DNA of 64,000 nucleotides from Shinisaurus crocodilurus (lineage: Eukaryota; Chordata; Lepidosauria; Squamata; Shinisauridae), in contig CM037876.1 of assembly GCA_021292165.1 (NCBI GenBank), forward strand, positions 210,821,825 through 210,885,824. The letters run 5' to 3'. The notes under the pieces were generated by a model, which saw nothing but the letters and a program-made list of their open reading frames with translations, was not told the DNA's origin and searched no databases. Each line of letters begins with the position of its first letter. Position 1 is the stretch's first letter. Below are positions 54,172 through 64,000 of this stretch, one piece after another. A program made the position numbers and the translations under genes.

Positions 54172-54965
54172 TTCTCTTATAAAAAGGTTCCTGATGGATA
54201 TGTATTGAAACCCACCATTTATTATATAGATTTATAATATAGATGATTATAGACTGGGAGCCTATCTACACAGAGCTGTTTTTTCCCCAATCATTGTTAC
54301 ATCATGCACAGCACCTGATGCACTCTCCAGAGGTTACTCCTCATGCTATTTCTGCCCTTATATCCTGGATTTTTTCACTCTAATTCTATGGCTTTAAAAA
54401 AATGTCTTCCATTTTCTGTGTCATATAAATTCTGGTTGCGCTAACCTTGCAGCACTATAACTTATCCTGGTAGAAGTGGCTTCAGCTTGCGCAAGCAGTT
54501 CAGCAACCTTTCTCTCTACCTTCACCTTGCACTTTTGGTGGTGGTGGTGTGGAGTGGTTCTTTGGGGAGGAACAGGGATCTGTCCTCTACTTGCTGACCA
54601 TCATTGACAGGGGAACATCGTCAGCCATTTAATTTTTAAAAAACAGTATTTGCCAATGCATGCATCCCAACAGAGCTCCACAACTGCACATAACACATTT
54701 TCCTATTACATTGTTCCTGTGCAGCAGGGCTTATTGTGCAATTATCCCTCCCACTTCTAACACAACACAAGCATTACTAAGGGACATGTGACACAAATTT
54801 CCATCAACATGTGGCACAACTCCATTCACATGACCTTTCAAAGTCCTCCTCCTTTTACAATTACACTGCTATGCTTTGGTGTGGTGTATGGCATTTGATC
54901 ACGTTATAAACGCAGCAAATACTACTGCATTATGTTCACTGATGTGTGTCCACTGAGCAGCAGCT
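53819..54965. other. Non-coding stretch with a (TA)n tract
   Basis: Apart from the TA run at 54132-54168, no feature was recognised. Confidence 0.35.
54132..54168. repeat. (TA)n microsatellite
   Basis: Uninterrupted run of about 18 TA units. Confidence 0.95.
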
Positions 54966-55503
54966 TATGAGGAAAGGTTACAACAGCTGGGATTGTTTAG
55001 CTTATAAAAAAGGCTAGTAAAGGGAGACATGATAGAGGTGTACATAATTATGCATGATGTGGAGAAAGTGGGCAGGGAGACATTTTTCTTCCTCTCTCAT
55101 AATACTAGAATCCGGGGTCATCCCATGAAGCTGATGGGTGGGAGATTCAGGACAGATAAAAGGAAGTACTTCTTCACAAAGCACATAGTTAAACTATGGA
55201 ATTCACCTCCACAAGATGTAGTGATGGCCACCAATTTGGAGGGCTTTAAAAGTGGATTGGACACATTCATGGAGGATAAGGCTATCAGTGGCTACTAGTC
55301 CTCATGGCTATATGCTATCTCCAGTATCAGAGGCAATATGCCTCTATATACCAGTTGCTGGGGAACATGGGTGGGAGGGTGCTATGGCACTCATGTATTG
55401 ATTGTTGGTTTCCCATGGGCAATTGGTTGACCACTGTGTGAACAGAATGCTAGACTAGATGGACCCTTTGTCTGATCCAGCATGGCTCTTATGTTCTTAT
55501 GTA
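54966..55503 (+). mobile_element. CR1 LINE 3' end
   Basis: GAGGAAAGGTTACAACAGC, then the ORF2 C-terminus (55029-55298), then a 3' UTR with CTGGGGAACATGGGTGGG, GACTAGATGGACCC and TGATCCAGCATGGCTCTTAT, ending in TTCTTATG units. This is the typical CR1 tail. 5'-truncated. Confidence 0.85.
55029..55298 (+). pseudogene. CR1 ORF2 C-terminal fragment
   Basis: Open for 89 codons. HNTRIRGHPMKLMGGRFR, FFTKHIVKLWNSPPQDVV and NLEGFKSGLDTF match the C-terminal end of CR1/L2 ORF2 proteins (RTRGH..K, F..R.V..WN.LP..VV pattern). The reverse transcriptase and endonuclease are absent, so it has no function by itself. Confidence 0.8.
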
Positions 55504-57008
55504 ATTGGAAAAAGGAATGCCAGCAAAACAGTGCCTCATAAATGAAAAGGGTTCTAGTATAGACCCTGTCTAGGTTTATTATCAAAGTTTCCCAGTTATT
55601 CATGGCAGGTACAAATGTTTGGTCCTCCTTCCCTTATTAACTCTGGCTAGGTGGGAGCCCATCCCTGTGCAAGGGGACATAAAATGCACCTTTCTCCCTT
55701 GGGACCTTCAGCAGAGGACAATAAAAGGTAAGTGCTTACTTAGAATTTATTGGACATTTCCAGTTACTTGACTGGCATAGGTAGGATCTTTACAGAAAAC
55801 TGGGCTTCCAGGTAAGCCTCTCTTCCTCCATCGTGCAACCCTTTTGGGTTCAGAAGTAGCTCCTTCTCAGTGTCTTCAGCTTCATGCTTTCCCCCATGTG
55901 GTCTAGAGCCCACTCCAGCCACACCCTGGTTTCCACCTGCACCACTTTGGTCTAGTCAGTCCGTAGTGGTTTGCCACCAATTTTCAGTGGCCAATTGCCA
56001 TTTTTTAAATTTTTGCAGCCACTGAAAAATTTGGCACTGTGGTGCCAGGGGATGCAGGGGCCACACCAGGGAGTGGGGGCCACGTGTTGTCCACCCCTGT
56101 GCTAAACTGTAGGCAACATTGTATGAGGTCAGGTAATATGAAAAGAAGGTCTCTTGCACAGGTCTCTTGACCATGCTTTTGCACAGGTCACTTTCATTCC
56201 AGTGGGGCTTTCCCAGAAGAATGTGGTGGTGGAACATGCCCTCTGTTTCAGCTCTCATGCTCTTTGGAAGCTCACATAACTTCCAATGAGACATAAGTTG
56301 AAGAGCTTCCTGGTGGATTCCCCTCCTCCCCCCACCTTGAATTTTTCACATTACAATTTATTCTCATGTTGTAATCGGTCACACAAAAAGTATGTATGTT
56401 CAAAACCTAAATATTTCACACAATATTTATTACAACAAGTTATAAAGAGACCTAGAGGTGGCCTTTGTGCAATGTATTTTCTTCTTTGTTTGAACTGCAG
56501 GTTCCCTCTCCCTACAAAGTTTGACATGCATTTTAGAAGTGTTGAATCCAGATATGCTGATCCACAGGTGCAAGTAACTGTATCTAATCTTGTATTTTAA
56601 AACTCTTTATATTCAGGCAATAAAGAAAATCAGCTGGGAGGGATACATTTTTATAGCAGGTGGCGAGCTAATTTGTACCTGTACTGTATGCATTTTGTAA
56701 AAATAAGCCTCATCTACTGATGAGTAAGCCTTATCTACTGTTGTTATGGTTTGTTTCACAGCAAATATAGTACTTTTTGTCCCTTTAAAGTATATTCTGT
56801 ATGGTGTAAAAACATGTTTATAGTTGATAGTGATCTCAGTTCTGGTAATAAATTTGAACAAGAACATTACTGGAAGGAAGTCATCACAATAACAAATTTC
56901 TAAACTCCAACCTCAAGAGGTTTAAGTGCCTTGTCCAAGATCAGTTGTGACCACACACACACAACACTATAATAATACTGGTATCAGTAAAATTAACATA
57001 GCTTAAAC
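55504..57008. other. Non-coding stretch with possible hAT-like end
   Basis: GTTGTCCACCCCTGTGC near 56083-56099 is a hAT-like right end without a clear partner. No gene. Confidence 0.35.
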
Positions 57009-57096
57009 TTCAATTCTATGCATGTCTGCTTAAAAGTATAACCCATTGAGTTCAATGGACCTTACACCCAGGTAGGTGTGTATAGGATTGCAGCCA
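57009..57096. repeat. Palindromic dispersed repeat (TTCAATGG-core family)
   Basis: CAATTCTATGCATGTCTGC, CCATTGAGTTCAATGGAC and GTGTATAGGATTGCAGCC: the same pattern as 8622-8726. Confidence 0.6.
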
Positions 57097-57097
57097 G

Positions 57098-57172
57098 AAG
57101 GCACAATCCTATGCAAGTTTAGATGGGGGGGGAAGGCCTTTTTTCCGGTCTAAACTTGCATAGGATTGCACC
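57098..57172. mobile_element. Short palindromic MITE of the 'GGTGCAATCCTATGCATG' family
   Basis: CACAATCCTATGCAAGTTTA and its complement TAAACTTGCATAGGATTG flank GATGGGGGGGGAAGGCC and related sequence. Perfect arms of over 20 bases. The middle of the family element is largely lost. Confidence 0.7.
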
Positions 57173-57289
57173 CTAAACAATTGTGCACTAGATCCAGCAC
57201 TAATTTTTATAACTGCACTCGCATCAACTGGAATGAAACTAAGGGCATGTGTACATGACAGCTGCTCATGTTGTACTGTTCCTCTTCTT

Positions 57290-57402
57290 AATATATGTTT
57301 TGATGTTGTTTTGATTATATGTTGTACTTTATTGATTCATAATTTTTGTAAATTGTCCAGAGGACTTTGCTGATGGTTGATATAAAAATATTATAAATAA
57401 AT
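57290..57402 (+). mobile_element. LINE 3' tail fragment
   Basis: TTTTGTAAATTGTCCAGAGG, then TGATATAAAAATATTATAAA. This is the same layout as the tail at 27535-27976 (TCTGCCCAGAG...ATAAATAAA). Confidence 0.5.
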
Positions 57403-57696
57403 GTTTCAAGAACCTTGCTGTGGTAAGTATCGTCTTTCCTAACCCTCTGTATAGCACAGTACAAAGCATTTTGTACAGAGCTAGAGTTGTAGCCAAAAGC
57501 GACCTCTTATCGACAAAGAAAACAAAATGAAAACAAACCTGTAGAAACAGATGGGCTGCTTTCCAGCAGCCATTTACTCAGGAGTAAGCCCAATTGAATA
57601 CAGTGAGATTTACTTCTGAGTAAACATACACAGGCTTGCACTGTGAAGCTGTTGGGATATTTATATTTTGCCTACATATTTTTCCCATTTCCTTTA

Positions 57697-57736
<40 letters not shown>

Positions 57737-58244
57737 GTTACTGTTTGTATAAATGTGTTAAATGTATTAGCATTAGTATTAGTATTAAATGTATCATTCA
57801 GCTGAACCCTAGAAAGAAGACAGGAGATAGAGGTGGAATTAATAAAGGGCCACGTCTTTATTAATTACAGGGAACTGCAATGAGTGGCAACTTGAAACCC
57901 TCATTAATTCAAGCCGGACAGCATGGGTCCCTACAACCTAAGGTGACACATTTCCTGCTGTCTAGTCTACATGGGCAATTCTACCCTGACTGGCTTGACC
58001 TCTCACTGCCAACCACCTTGAGGGGATCTGGGGGAGCTACCCTTGGGCCCTTGCAGCACAGCATCTCTTATCCAAAGCTGGCCAGCTAGGGTGGGAGGTA
58101 GATGTGGTTACACACACACCTTGGGTTGCCTGAAGGCTGGCCAAGGCTGAGAAATAAGGTCAATTCATGGACTATTCTGGTGCTTTGAAAATGTATCCCA
58201 TCCATTCATTCAGTTTCAACGTGAGCTCATTTCATGGCTCTCCA
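57403..58244. other. Non-coding stretch
   Basis: A palindromic repeat copy (TTACTCAGGAGTAAGCCC...TTACTTCTGAGTAAAC) lies at 57572-57643, an (AAT)n at 57696-57736, and AATTAATAAAG / CTTTATTAATT at 57837-57867 form a small hairpin. No gene. Confidence 0.45.
57696..57736. repeat. (AAT)n microsatellite
   Basis: About thirteen AAT units. Confidence 0.95.
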
Positions 58245-59205
58245 GACTGGGCAAATGGGCATTAAAATGGCAAATTCAGTTCAATCTAAAGTGATGCACA
58301 CTGGGGCGAATGAATGAATGAATGAATGAATGAATGAATAATTAAGTAATTAATTAATCCTAACTTCACATATACACTGATGGTGTCTGAGCTGGCAGTG
58401 ACTGACCAGAAAAGGGGCCTTGGGGTTGTTTTGGACAGCTCAACAGTGAAATGCTGAACAATGGACAATGAAATGCTTACTCAGCGGACAGCAGCTGTGA
58501 AAAAGGCAAATTCCATGTTAGGGTTCATTAGAAAAGGGACTGAAAATAAAGCTGCCAATCTTGTAATGCCTTTATACAAATCTATGGTGCAACCACACTT
58601 GGAATATTGTGAGGTTCTTGTTGCTGCACCTAAAAAGATATGATAGAACTGGAAAAGGTGCAGAAAAGGGCAGTTTAGATGATCATGGGGCTGGAGCAAA
58701 TCCCCTACTAGGAAAGGCTACAATGTTTGAGGCTATTTAGTTTAGAAACAAAGTGTGTGTGTCGGGGGGGATATGATAGAGGTCTGTAAAATGTATGGTG
58801 TGGACACTAGAACCAAGGGTCATCCAATGACCTGAATGGTGGGAGATTCACGACAGATAAAAGGAGGTACTACTTCATGCACTCTATAGATGAATTGTAG
58901 AATTCAGCTCCACAAGGTGTAGCGATGGCCACCAACTTAGATGGCTTTTCAAAGGGCTTAGACAAATTGATGGAAGATAAAGTTACCAATGGCTATTAGT
59001 CATGATGCCTATATGCTTGCTACTACTTCCAGGATCACTCTCCATGCCTCTGAATATCAGTTGCTGGGTAACGGGAGCGGGAGGATGCTGTTGCCCTCAT
59101 GTCCTGCTTGTGGGCTTCCCAAGAGGCATCTGGTTGGCCATGGTGGGAAACAGGATGCTGACTAAATAGGACTTTGGCTTGTTCCGCGCTCCTTATGTTA
59201 ACTGT
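58245..59205 (+). pseudogene. CR1 LINE ORF2 C-terminal and 3' fragment
   Basis: Decayed CR1. TGGCAAATTCAGTTCAATC and AAAGTGATGCACACTGGGGC come first, then AACTTCACATATACACTGAT, GACTGACCAGAAAAGGGG, CAGCTGTGAAAAAGGC (short open frame 58461-58643 with KANSMLGFIRKG and VQPHLEYCEVL), TGGAAAAGGTGCAGAAAAGG, then the same C-terminal region as 55029-55298 and a 3' UTR. Several indels and stops. A (GAAT)n expansion at 58308-58339 sits inside the former coding sequence. Confidence 0.8.
58308..58339. repeat. (GAAT)n microsatellite inside CR1
   Basis: Eight GAAT units between CTGGGGC and CCTAACTTCACATATAC. Intact CR1 sequences as I recall have only a short A-rich stretch there. Confidence 0.9.
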
Positions 59206-60002
59206 TCCAAGTTGCTTTAAGAAAAGATTTCAGTTCACTTGAGAAGAGCCCTGAGAGATGATGAGGGTGAAGATGTTCCCATGCATAGCACTTCCCATAG
59301 TTAGGACTGCTGCACTATTAAAACAATCCAAACATTTTTGTGTTGAGAGAATCTGAATTGCCTCTGGAAATTTCAGAAGCAGGTAGCCGGGGCCAGAGCT
59401 ACTCCACACAATGCGGTCTGCATGTTGAACAGAATGAACAACTACAGGACACATGAAAAATGCAACAAAAATGTCTGCTCTCCCTTATTTCAAATCACAG
59501 CTTTGGCTCCTTTTGTCACTCTGGTTTGGTTCCCTGTCATCATCCCTGCGCAGACTTGGCAACCAGAATGTGACAGAAACTGACATTAATGCAGTCAACG
59601 TTTGCTCTCCTTACAGAGGCAGCTGTCAAAAGCCATCATACATTAAGCCAAAGTACTAGTCATCATGAAGCTCTCCCAGCATTAACATTTAAGAATATAC
59701 CTTTGGAGAGTTTAAAGTAAGTTAGGATTGTCACTTTGTAAGAAAGAAAGAAAGAAAGAAAGAAAGAAACAGACAGACAAAAAGTCAAAAGGATGGCGGT
59801 GGAGGGAATTCGAAGTAAGTGTAGTAAGAAAACCTCTTTTGAAATCAAACACATTGCTCCTGCCAGTCCCAATCTTCAAAGGTTCCTATTAATTAATGAT
59901 AGGACATCACCCTAATGATAGGGCATCACCCAAAATCCATATTTTGATTCATGGTGGTCTGATAACAATGCAGTGGACTTTGTCCACTGAAATTTATGTG
60001 CA
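59206..60002. other. Non-coding stretch
   Basis: Contains an (AAAG)n at 59740-59769. Nothing else recognised. Confidence 0.35.
59740..59769. repeat. (AAAG)n microsatellite
   Basis: About seven AAAG units. Confidence 0.9.
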
Positions 60003-60090
60003 GCGCAATCCTATGCATGTTTACTCAGAAGTCATCCCTACTGTGTTCAATGGTTTTTTTTTCCCCACAGTGCTTAGGATTTCAGCCTAA
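60003..60090. repeat. Palindromic dispersed repeat (TTCAATGG-core family)
   Basis: GCGCAATCCTATGCATGTTT, ACTCAGAAGTCATCCC, GTGTTCAATGG and GCTTAGGATTTCAGCC: the same pattern as 57009-57096. Confidence 0.55.
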
Positions 60091-60495
60091 GAGTGCAATG
60101 TCTATGGGTGAATGGTGGGTGAGTGAATGGCTTTCTTGAAATGTACTGCATTGCTACCCATTTCCATAGAGCACGGATGGGAAAATCAGTGAGACTTGAG
60201 TTGAGCTCATTGAGGTTCGCTGAGTTCCACCTCTAAATTCAGCCCACCTGCTTCCCATTCCCGAATGCAAGCTTTTTGTTGTTTGTTGTTCGAATGGGGA
60301 AAGTGTGCATTTGAGTGCACATTTTTTAAAGTATGCACCCAAATGCGTACTTCCTCCCCACCATTGACTAATGCATAAAATGTACTGTTGCTGTGTTTTT
60401 TTTTAATGTGCATTTTTAAAGTGTGCATTTTTCCATTGAATGCATTTTGTGAACATGATCACAAGCTCAGAACTCTGTGAGCTTAACCCAGTAAA
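60091..60495. other. Non-coding stretch before the second copia copy
   Basis: 60290-60460 contains the GTGCATTTTTAAAGTGTGC phrases of the unnamed AT-rich repeat. GTAAA (60491-60495) would be the left half of the copia target duplication, but the other half is outside the window or lost. Confidence 0.4.
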
Positions 60496-61121
60496 TGTTG
60501 TGATATGTATCACATTACCAGCTGCAGCACATTGTTTACACATGGTAGGGACAGAATGGCGAGATAAACAGGTTTATTATGTCTTACTAGAAACTGTGGT
60601 TTCTGGACTGTGAGAACTGTATGAGCTAGTCACATGGTTTGTATGTTCTGATGACGTGCTAACTTGTTTTTCTGTCTGAAGCCATCTTAGAGAGAGGCAG
60701 GACTGCTTTCTTCTTCTTTGTTCTTCTTGCTGGGCTTTTGTTACTGCAACAATGTAATGCCTTTGCTGAGGTGGAGTGAAGCTCAACTTACTCCACTGGA
60801 TGTAATGCTTGCTATGCATTTGCACTCTGCATATGGACTGTAACTAGGAAATGTATACTCTGTAGAACTTTACTTGCTAAGTGAATAAACAGGTAGAATT
60901 AGACCTGTGGTGTTACAGAGTGTTTCCTGATTCCATTAATTAATCTGCAAACGGAGAAGCTGGAAGCAGGTCAGATTACAAAGTACGCTGCGGAAAGGGG
61001 GGAGGTCTGGAAGATCTGTGTGTGGAACGTCTGAGTTCGGCTAGCACACAGAGACAGGATCTTAAATCTCCCCACGCACATGCACTCTGCTGCTTACGCT
61101 GACACGCACAAGCAACATCAA
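60496..61121 (+). repeat. Copia copy 2, 5' LTR
   Basis: Starts TGTTGTGATATGTATCAC as in copy 1 and runs to just before GGTTATGGGCCCAG. AATAAA at 60884-60889. The last 60 bases differ from the copy 1 LTR, and the end is CAACATCAA rather than CAACA, so the right edge is approximate. Confidence 0.85.
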
Positions 61122-61135
61122 GGTTATGGGCCCAG
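61122..61135 (+). other. Primer binding site of copia copy 2
   Basis: GGTTATGGGCCCAG, complementary to the anticodon region of initiator tRNA-Met, as in copy 1. Confidence 0.85.
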
Positions 61136-61189
61136 ACCACGTGCCGGGACCTGTTTGGCAGTGAATGACTCCGGTGAATGCGGTGATTA

Positions 61190-61990
61190 ATGGCAGAGGA
61201 GGAAGACATCAAAGACATCAAAGAAGAGGAAGAAATATCTCCTGGCCCGTCGACCGGTAAGGAGGGGGAAGACAGGAGGAGATTTCGACTAACTGACATA
61301 GAAAGCTTGAAGGCCCGTTTCAAGGCCTTGGAGGGAGAAAGCGAAGCCGATATTTCTGAGGAGGAGGGAGAAAATCCCCCAGTCAGAGAAATGGCGGCTG
61401 CACCATCCCTGAATCCACAAATCGTGGAAAAGTTGTCTGGTCAGAACTATGTGCTGTGGAATTTCCAAATGCAGCATTATTTAACCCATGCGGGACTCTG
61501 GACTGTAGTAACACAGGATCCAATTGCAGTGGGGGATCAGGCATACAATGAATGGAAGGAGCGAGACGATAAAGCAAAAGCAATTCTTTGTTTATCTGTT
61601 GAAAGCTCACAAGTGCCATTTATCCAGTTTCAAAACACTGCAAAAGAAATCTGGAATGTATTACAGAATATGTATCAAATGCAAACAGCGGGCAGTAGAA
61701 TTCTGCTAGCACATAAGCTGTACAAATTGAGCTTGCAACCAGGTGGCTCTATGCCAGAGCATTTGAGTACTATTCGGGACTTGTTTAACAGACTGAGAAA
61801 TCAAGGGATGATTATTGATCCATTGAATCAAGTCTCTATTTTGTTATCTAGTCTTGACTCATCATATGACACAATTGTAACATTGATGGAAGGGCAGCCA
61901 GATCAAAATCTGACAATGGAATATGTGTCAGGCAAACTTCTTTCTGAGTGGGAAAAGCGCCAACGAAAAGAAAAACAATTCTGGCCATAA
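61190..61990 (+). CDS. Copia gag, central domain intact
   Basis: Gag forms the virus-like particle. 266 codons: an acidic N-terminus beginning MAEEEDIKD, then SLNPQIVEKLSG, YVLWNFQMQHYLTHAGLW near 90, WKERDDKAKAILCLSVES near 121, IWNVLQNMY near 156, LLAHKLYKLSLQPGGSMPEH near 174 and VSILLSSLDSSYDT near 218. This is the UBN2-type copia gag architecture. It ends FWP by a frameshift near 61960-61980; the zinc knuckle lies downstream in another frame. This central domain is what copy 1 has lost. The start is supported by the same ATG in copy 1 and by position 55 bases after the primer site. Confidence 0.9.
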   Translation: MAEEEDIKDIKEEEEISPGPSTGKEGEDRRRFRLTDIESLKARFKALEGESEADISEEEGENPPVREMAAAPSLNPQIVEKLSGQNYVLWNFQMQHYLTHAGLWTVVTQDPIAVGDQAYNEWKERDDKAKAILCLSVESSQVPFIQFQNTAKEIWNVLQNMYQMQTAGSRILLAHKLYKLSLQPGGSMPEHLSTIRDLFNRLRNQGMIIDPLNQVSILLSSLDSSYDTIVTLMEGQPDQNLTMEYVSGKLLSEWEKRQRKEKQFWP

Positions 61991-62270
61991 ATTTGCAGAC
62001 AGCTCGGCTGATGTGGTCAACAGCCAAGGCAGCAGCAGCAACAAGCAAGGAGTTACCCAAGCCACTGCGTTAAAAGTGAAAAAATGCTTTAATTGTGGAT
62101 CTACATCTCATCTGAAACGGAATTGTACAAATAAACAGAGAAAGAAAAAAAACAAAAAGGAAACTACAAGCACACCTGAAGAGGCAGTTAAAACGGGCAA
62201 AAGTTTGATTGCAAGGGTGGGGTTTCTAATGGTTTTTGGGTTTTGGACTCTGGAGCTTCTCATCACATGA
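61990..62270 (+). pseudogene. Copia gag C-terminus with zinc knuckle
   Basis: In the frame of 61923-62270: NNSGHKFADSSADVVNSQ, then CFNCGSTSHLKRNC, an intact CX2CX4HX4C zinc knuckle that binds element RNA, followed by a Lys-rich stretch. Near 62225 the frame is lost just before the protease active site and returns to the gag frame, so two opposite shifts bracket this piece. Confidence 0.85.
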
Positions 62271-62788
62271 CTAACTCCAGGAACGTATTTCAATCTCTGG
62301 AAGAAAATGGATGTACAGGTCAGCATGTGGAATTAGCTGACGGGAAACGAATAGATGTTTCAGCAGCAGGAACAATTGAATTTGCTACTTTGGGTCAACA
62401 GAGAGCATTGTTTGTTCTGGAACTGGACACAAATCTGATAAGTATTTCCCAATTAGCTCAAAATGGCTATGAAATGTGTTTTTCAGACAGCAAATGTGTG
62501 ATTTCACGTGAAGGGACAGTCTGTGCAAAAGGTGATTTGCAGAATTCTCTGTATGTTATAAATCCATTTGTAACACATGATGAGAGTGTGAAATATGCAA
62601 ATTGTAAGCCTCATGATAATTGTAGACATTTATTCCACAAACGTTTTGCACATGCTAATTACAGGAGCATCGAGAAGATGCCGGGTCTGTGTGAGGGCAT
62701 GAAAATGAAACCTTGTTCTAATTATGTGGAATGTGAAGTATGCAGTCAGGCAAAGTCGCACAGGACTAACATTCAGAAACTGCAGTGA
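62243..62788 (+). pseudogene. Copia protease and integrase zinc finger
   Basis: DSGASHHMTNSRN at 62247 onward is the aspartic protease active site. VELADGKRIDVSAAGTI and ISISQLAQNGYEMCFSD follow, then the integrase zinc finger HKRFAHANYRSIEK...CEVCSQAKSHR (HX4H...CX2C) at about 62637-62765. The frame begins without an ATG and ends at TGA 62786 after a small shift. Confidence 0.85.
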
Positions 62789-63460
62789 TAGAGTGAGCAC
62801 AAGAATATTTGAGCTAGTACACTCTGATGTTGCTGGGCCATTTGAAGAAAGCTATGGGGGAAATAGGTACTACATGACTCTTATTGATGACTTTTCTAGA
62901 TTTGGATTTGTTTATCTTCTGAAGCATAAGTCTCAGGTACGAGAGAAATTTGAATCATTTGTGAAATGGGCTGGTAACAGATAAAAACAATACCCCATAG
63001 GTGAACTGCTCACAGATGGTGGGGGAGAGTACATGAGTACAAAATTCAAGAAATTCTTGGAAAGTGAGGGCATTGGGCACAAAATCACAGCCCCAAATTG
63101 ACCGTTTCAGAATGGTGTAGCAGAAAGGCACAACGAAACACTCCAGGAAATGATGAGGGCTCAATTAGCTGACTCAAAGGTGGGAAGCCATTTCTGGGGG
63201 GATGCACTTTCAAATGCAAATTATCTGCTGAACAGATTACCTAACACCACACAACTGGGAAAACTCCATATGAAATGTTTCATGGGAGGAAGCCAAAGAT
63301 AGCACACATGAGAATTTTTGGAAGCAAATGTTTTGTTCAAATACAGGCTAAAAGCTTTGAATGTTTTCTGCTGGGGTATGATGGACAAACAAAAGGTTAC
63401 AGGTTATGGTCACCACAACTCAGAAAGGTAATTCTAAGCAGAGATGTGATTTTTCACTGA
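62724..63460 (+). pseudogene. Copia integrase core, broken
   Basis: FELVHSDVAGPFEESYGG and LIDDFSRFGFVYL give the first Asp and its neighbourhood. LLTDGGGEYMSTKF (about 63007-63048) gives the second Asp and downstream residues. QNGVAERHNETLQEMMRA follows. Breaks: TAA at 62982-62984, TGA at 63099-63101 just before PFQNGVAER (also in copy 1), an insertion near 63245 and a deletion near 63345. 63275-63460 continues with MFHGRKPKIAHMRIFGS and LLGYDGQTKGYRLWSP. Confidence 0.85.
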
Positions 63461-63482
63461 GCAAACACAGAATGAGAAACAG

Positions 63483-63720
63483 ATGGTGGAATTGCCAATG
63501 CATTCAATGGCTGAAACACAGCAGGAAGTTTCTGAAACAGAACAAACCACTGAGCAGATATCTGGGGAACAGGATGGAGGTGAACAATCTCTAAGGCGTT
63601 CAACCCGAGAACGTAAAACACCCGTTAGATATCAGGATGAATTCCAAAGTGGCAAAACTGTTGTACATAAAGCTCTCAAAATAGCTTTAGAACCTCAAAG
63701 TTTTGAGGAAATCCAGAGCA
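63483..63720 (+). pseudogene. Copia integrase-RT linker, cut off
   Basis: LPMHSMAETQQEVSETEQTT and RSTRERKTPVRYQDEFQSGK correspond residue for residue to the start of the open RT frame of copy 1. The copia homology ends at the codons for EEIQS, before any RT motif, at the junction with the (AAT)n sequence. What follows in frame is isoleucine-rich microsatellite translation. Confidence 0.85.
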
Positions 63721-64000
63721 TAATAATAATAATAATAATAATAATAAATGTTTATTTATAACGCCCCTTACACCAAAGGGCGGGACAAATAACATATACA
63801 GTAAACATAACAATACAATAAAATAACCAACACCAACCACTTACTATGCAGTATCAAATCCCAGCAACCACCACATTAGCCCAACCACTCATTCTGGCTG
63901 ACTAAAATGATAAGTCTTTAATCCCGTTCGAAAGCGGGAAAGATCCTCCTCCAATCGGAGGTCCATGGGAAACCTGTTCCACAAAAGTGGAACAAGGTCC
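63721..64000 (-). mobile_element. Retroelement 3' end inserted in copia copy 2
   Basis: On the minus strand this reads from TTGTTCCACTTTTGTGGAAC and GGAGGAGGATCTTTCCCGC through TTATTTGTCCCGCCCTTTGG and GGCGTTATAAATAAACATTT to an (ATT)n tail (63721-63747). A body that ends in CGCCCTTTGG..ATAAATAAA plus a simple repeat is the layout of non-LTR LINE or SINE 3' ends, and the tail faces the copia sequence. The class is not certain. The rest lies beyond the window. Confidence 0.6.

Larger units (their letters stand above)
60496..63720 (+). mobile_element. Ty1/copia LTR retrotransposon, copy 2 (interrupted)
   Basis: Same family as 21127-26310, in plus orientation: 5' LTR, tRNA-iMet-type primer site, gag with its central domain intact, zinc knuckle, protease and integrase. 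After the pol segment encoding RYQDEFQSGKTVVHKALKIA the homology stops at ATCCAGAGCA (63720), where an (AAT)n-tailed sequence begins. RT, RNase H and the 3' LTR are therefore not in this window; they may continue beyond an inserted element. Several frameshifts and stops show it is inactive. More diverged than the two LTRs of copy 1 are from each other. Confidence 0.95.

Noticed and set aside
1..64000. CRISPR arrays, operons or bacterial-type genes
   Set aside because: All direct repeats are microsatellites or transposable elements, and the content is clearly vertebrate.

Overview
This window looks like gene-poor DNA from a squamate reptile. I recognise no host protein-coding exon, rRNA gene or functional tRNA gene. 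The reading frames that can be supported belong to retrotransposons. The squamate assignment rests on a Sauria-type SINE (tRNA head, RTE/Bov-B-like tail) at 8.25 kb, tRNA-Ala-headed SINEs at 13.2, 52.6 and 53.6 kb, 5S-rRNA-derived SINEs at 6.0 and 17.3 kb, several CR1 3' ends, and an L1 alongside L2-like LINEs and vertebrate Ty1/copia elements. Species cannot be determined from the sequence.

Layout. 0-21 kb: non-coding DNA with hAT-like short elements, two kinds of 5S SINE, a 229-bp near-perfect hairpin, a palindromic MITE family, microsatellites and a 250-bp TA-flanked MITE (20197-20446). 21.1-26.3 kb: a complete Ty1/copia element on the minus strand with 650-bp LTRs, a GATGG target duplication, a copia-type primer binding site and an open 607-codon reverse transcriptase/RNase H frame, but a gag deletion and a broken integrase. 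26.3-37.3 kb: fold-back and LINE fragments, a short Tigger1-like DNA transposon (29062-29446), an L2-like reverse transcriptase fossil, a long unassigned AT-rich block and a possible solo LTR. 37.27-42.82 kb: a full-length L1 with 15-bp target duplications, an open ORF1 and a disabled ORF2. 44.3-46.8 kb: nested hAT and LTR material, a CR1 3' end and the second copy of the TA-flanked MITE, inverted. 50.8-52.5 kb: two GC-rich fold-back elements and a hAT element with an exact 8-bp duplication and ends packed with ACTCG motifs. 53.6-59.2 kb: SINE and CR1 fossils. 60.5-63.7 kb: a second, plus-strand copia copy, broken at 63720 by the 3' tail of another retroelement that runs to the window end.

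How the parts relate. The two copia copies encode the same protein set: gag with zinc knuckle, aspartic protease and integrase, then RT and RNase H (seen only in copy 1). Both carry the same in-frame UGA in integrase. L1 supplies its own ORF1p, endonuclease and reverse transcriptase, and its kind of machinery also explains its poly(A) tail and target duplications. The SINEs borrow LINE tails: RTE/Bov-B-like, CR1-like and L2-like. The short DNA elements are non-autonomous and have no transposase gene here.

Family names come from recall of known sequences, not from database searches. Boundaries are exact only where a target duplication or terminal repeat is stated.
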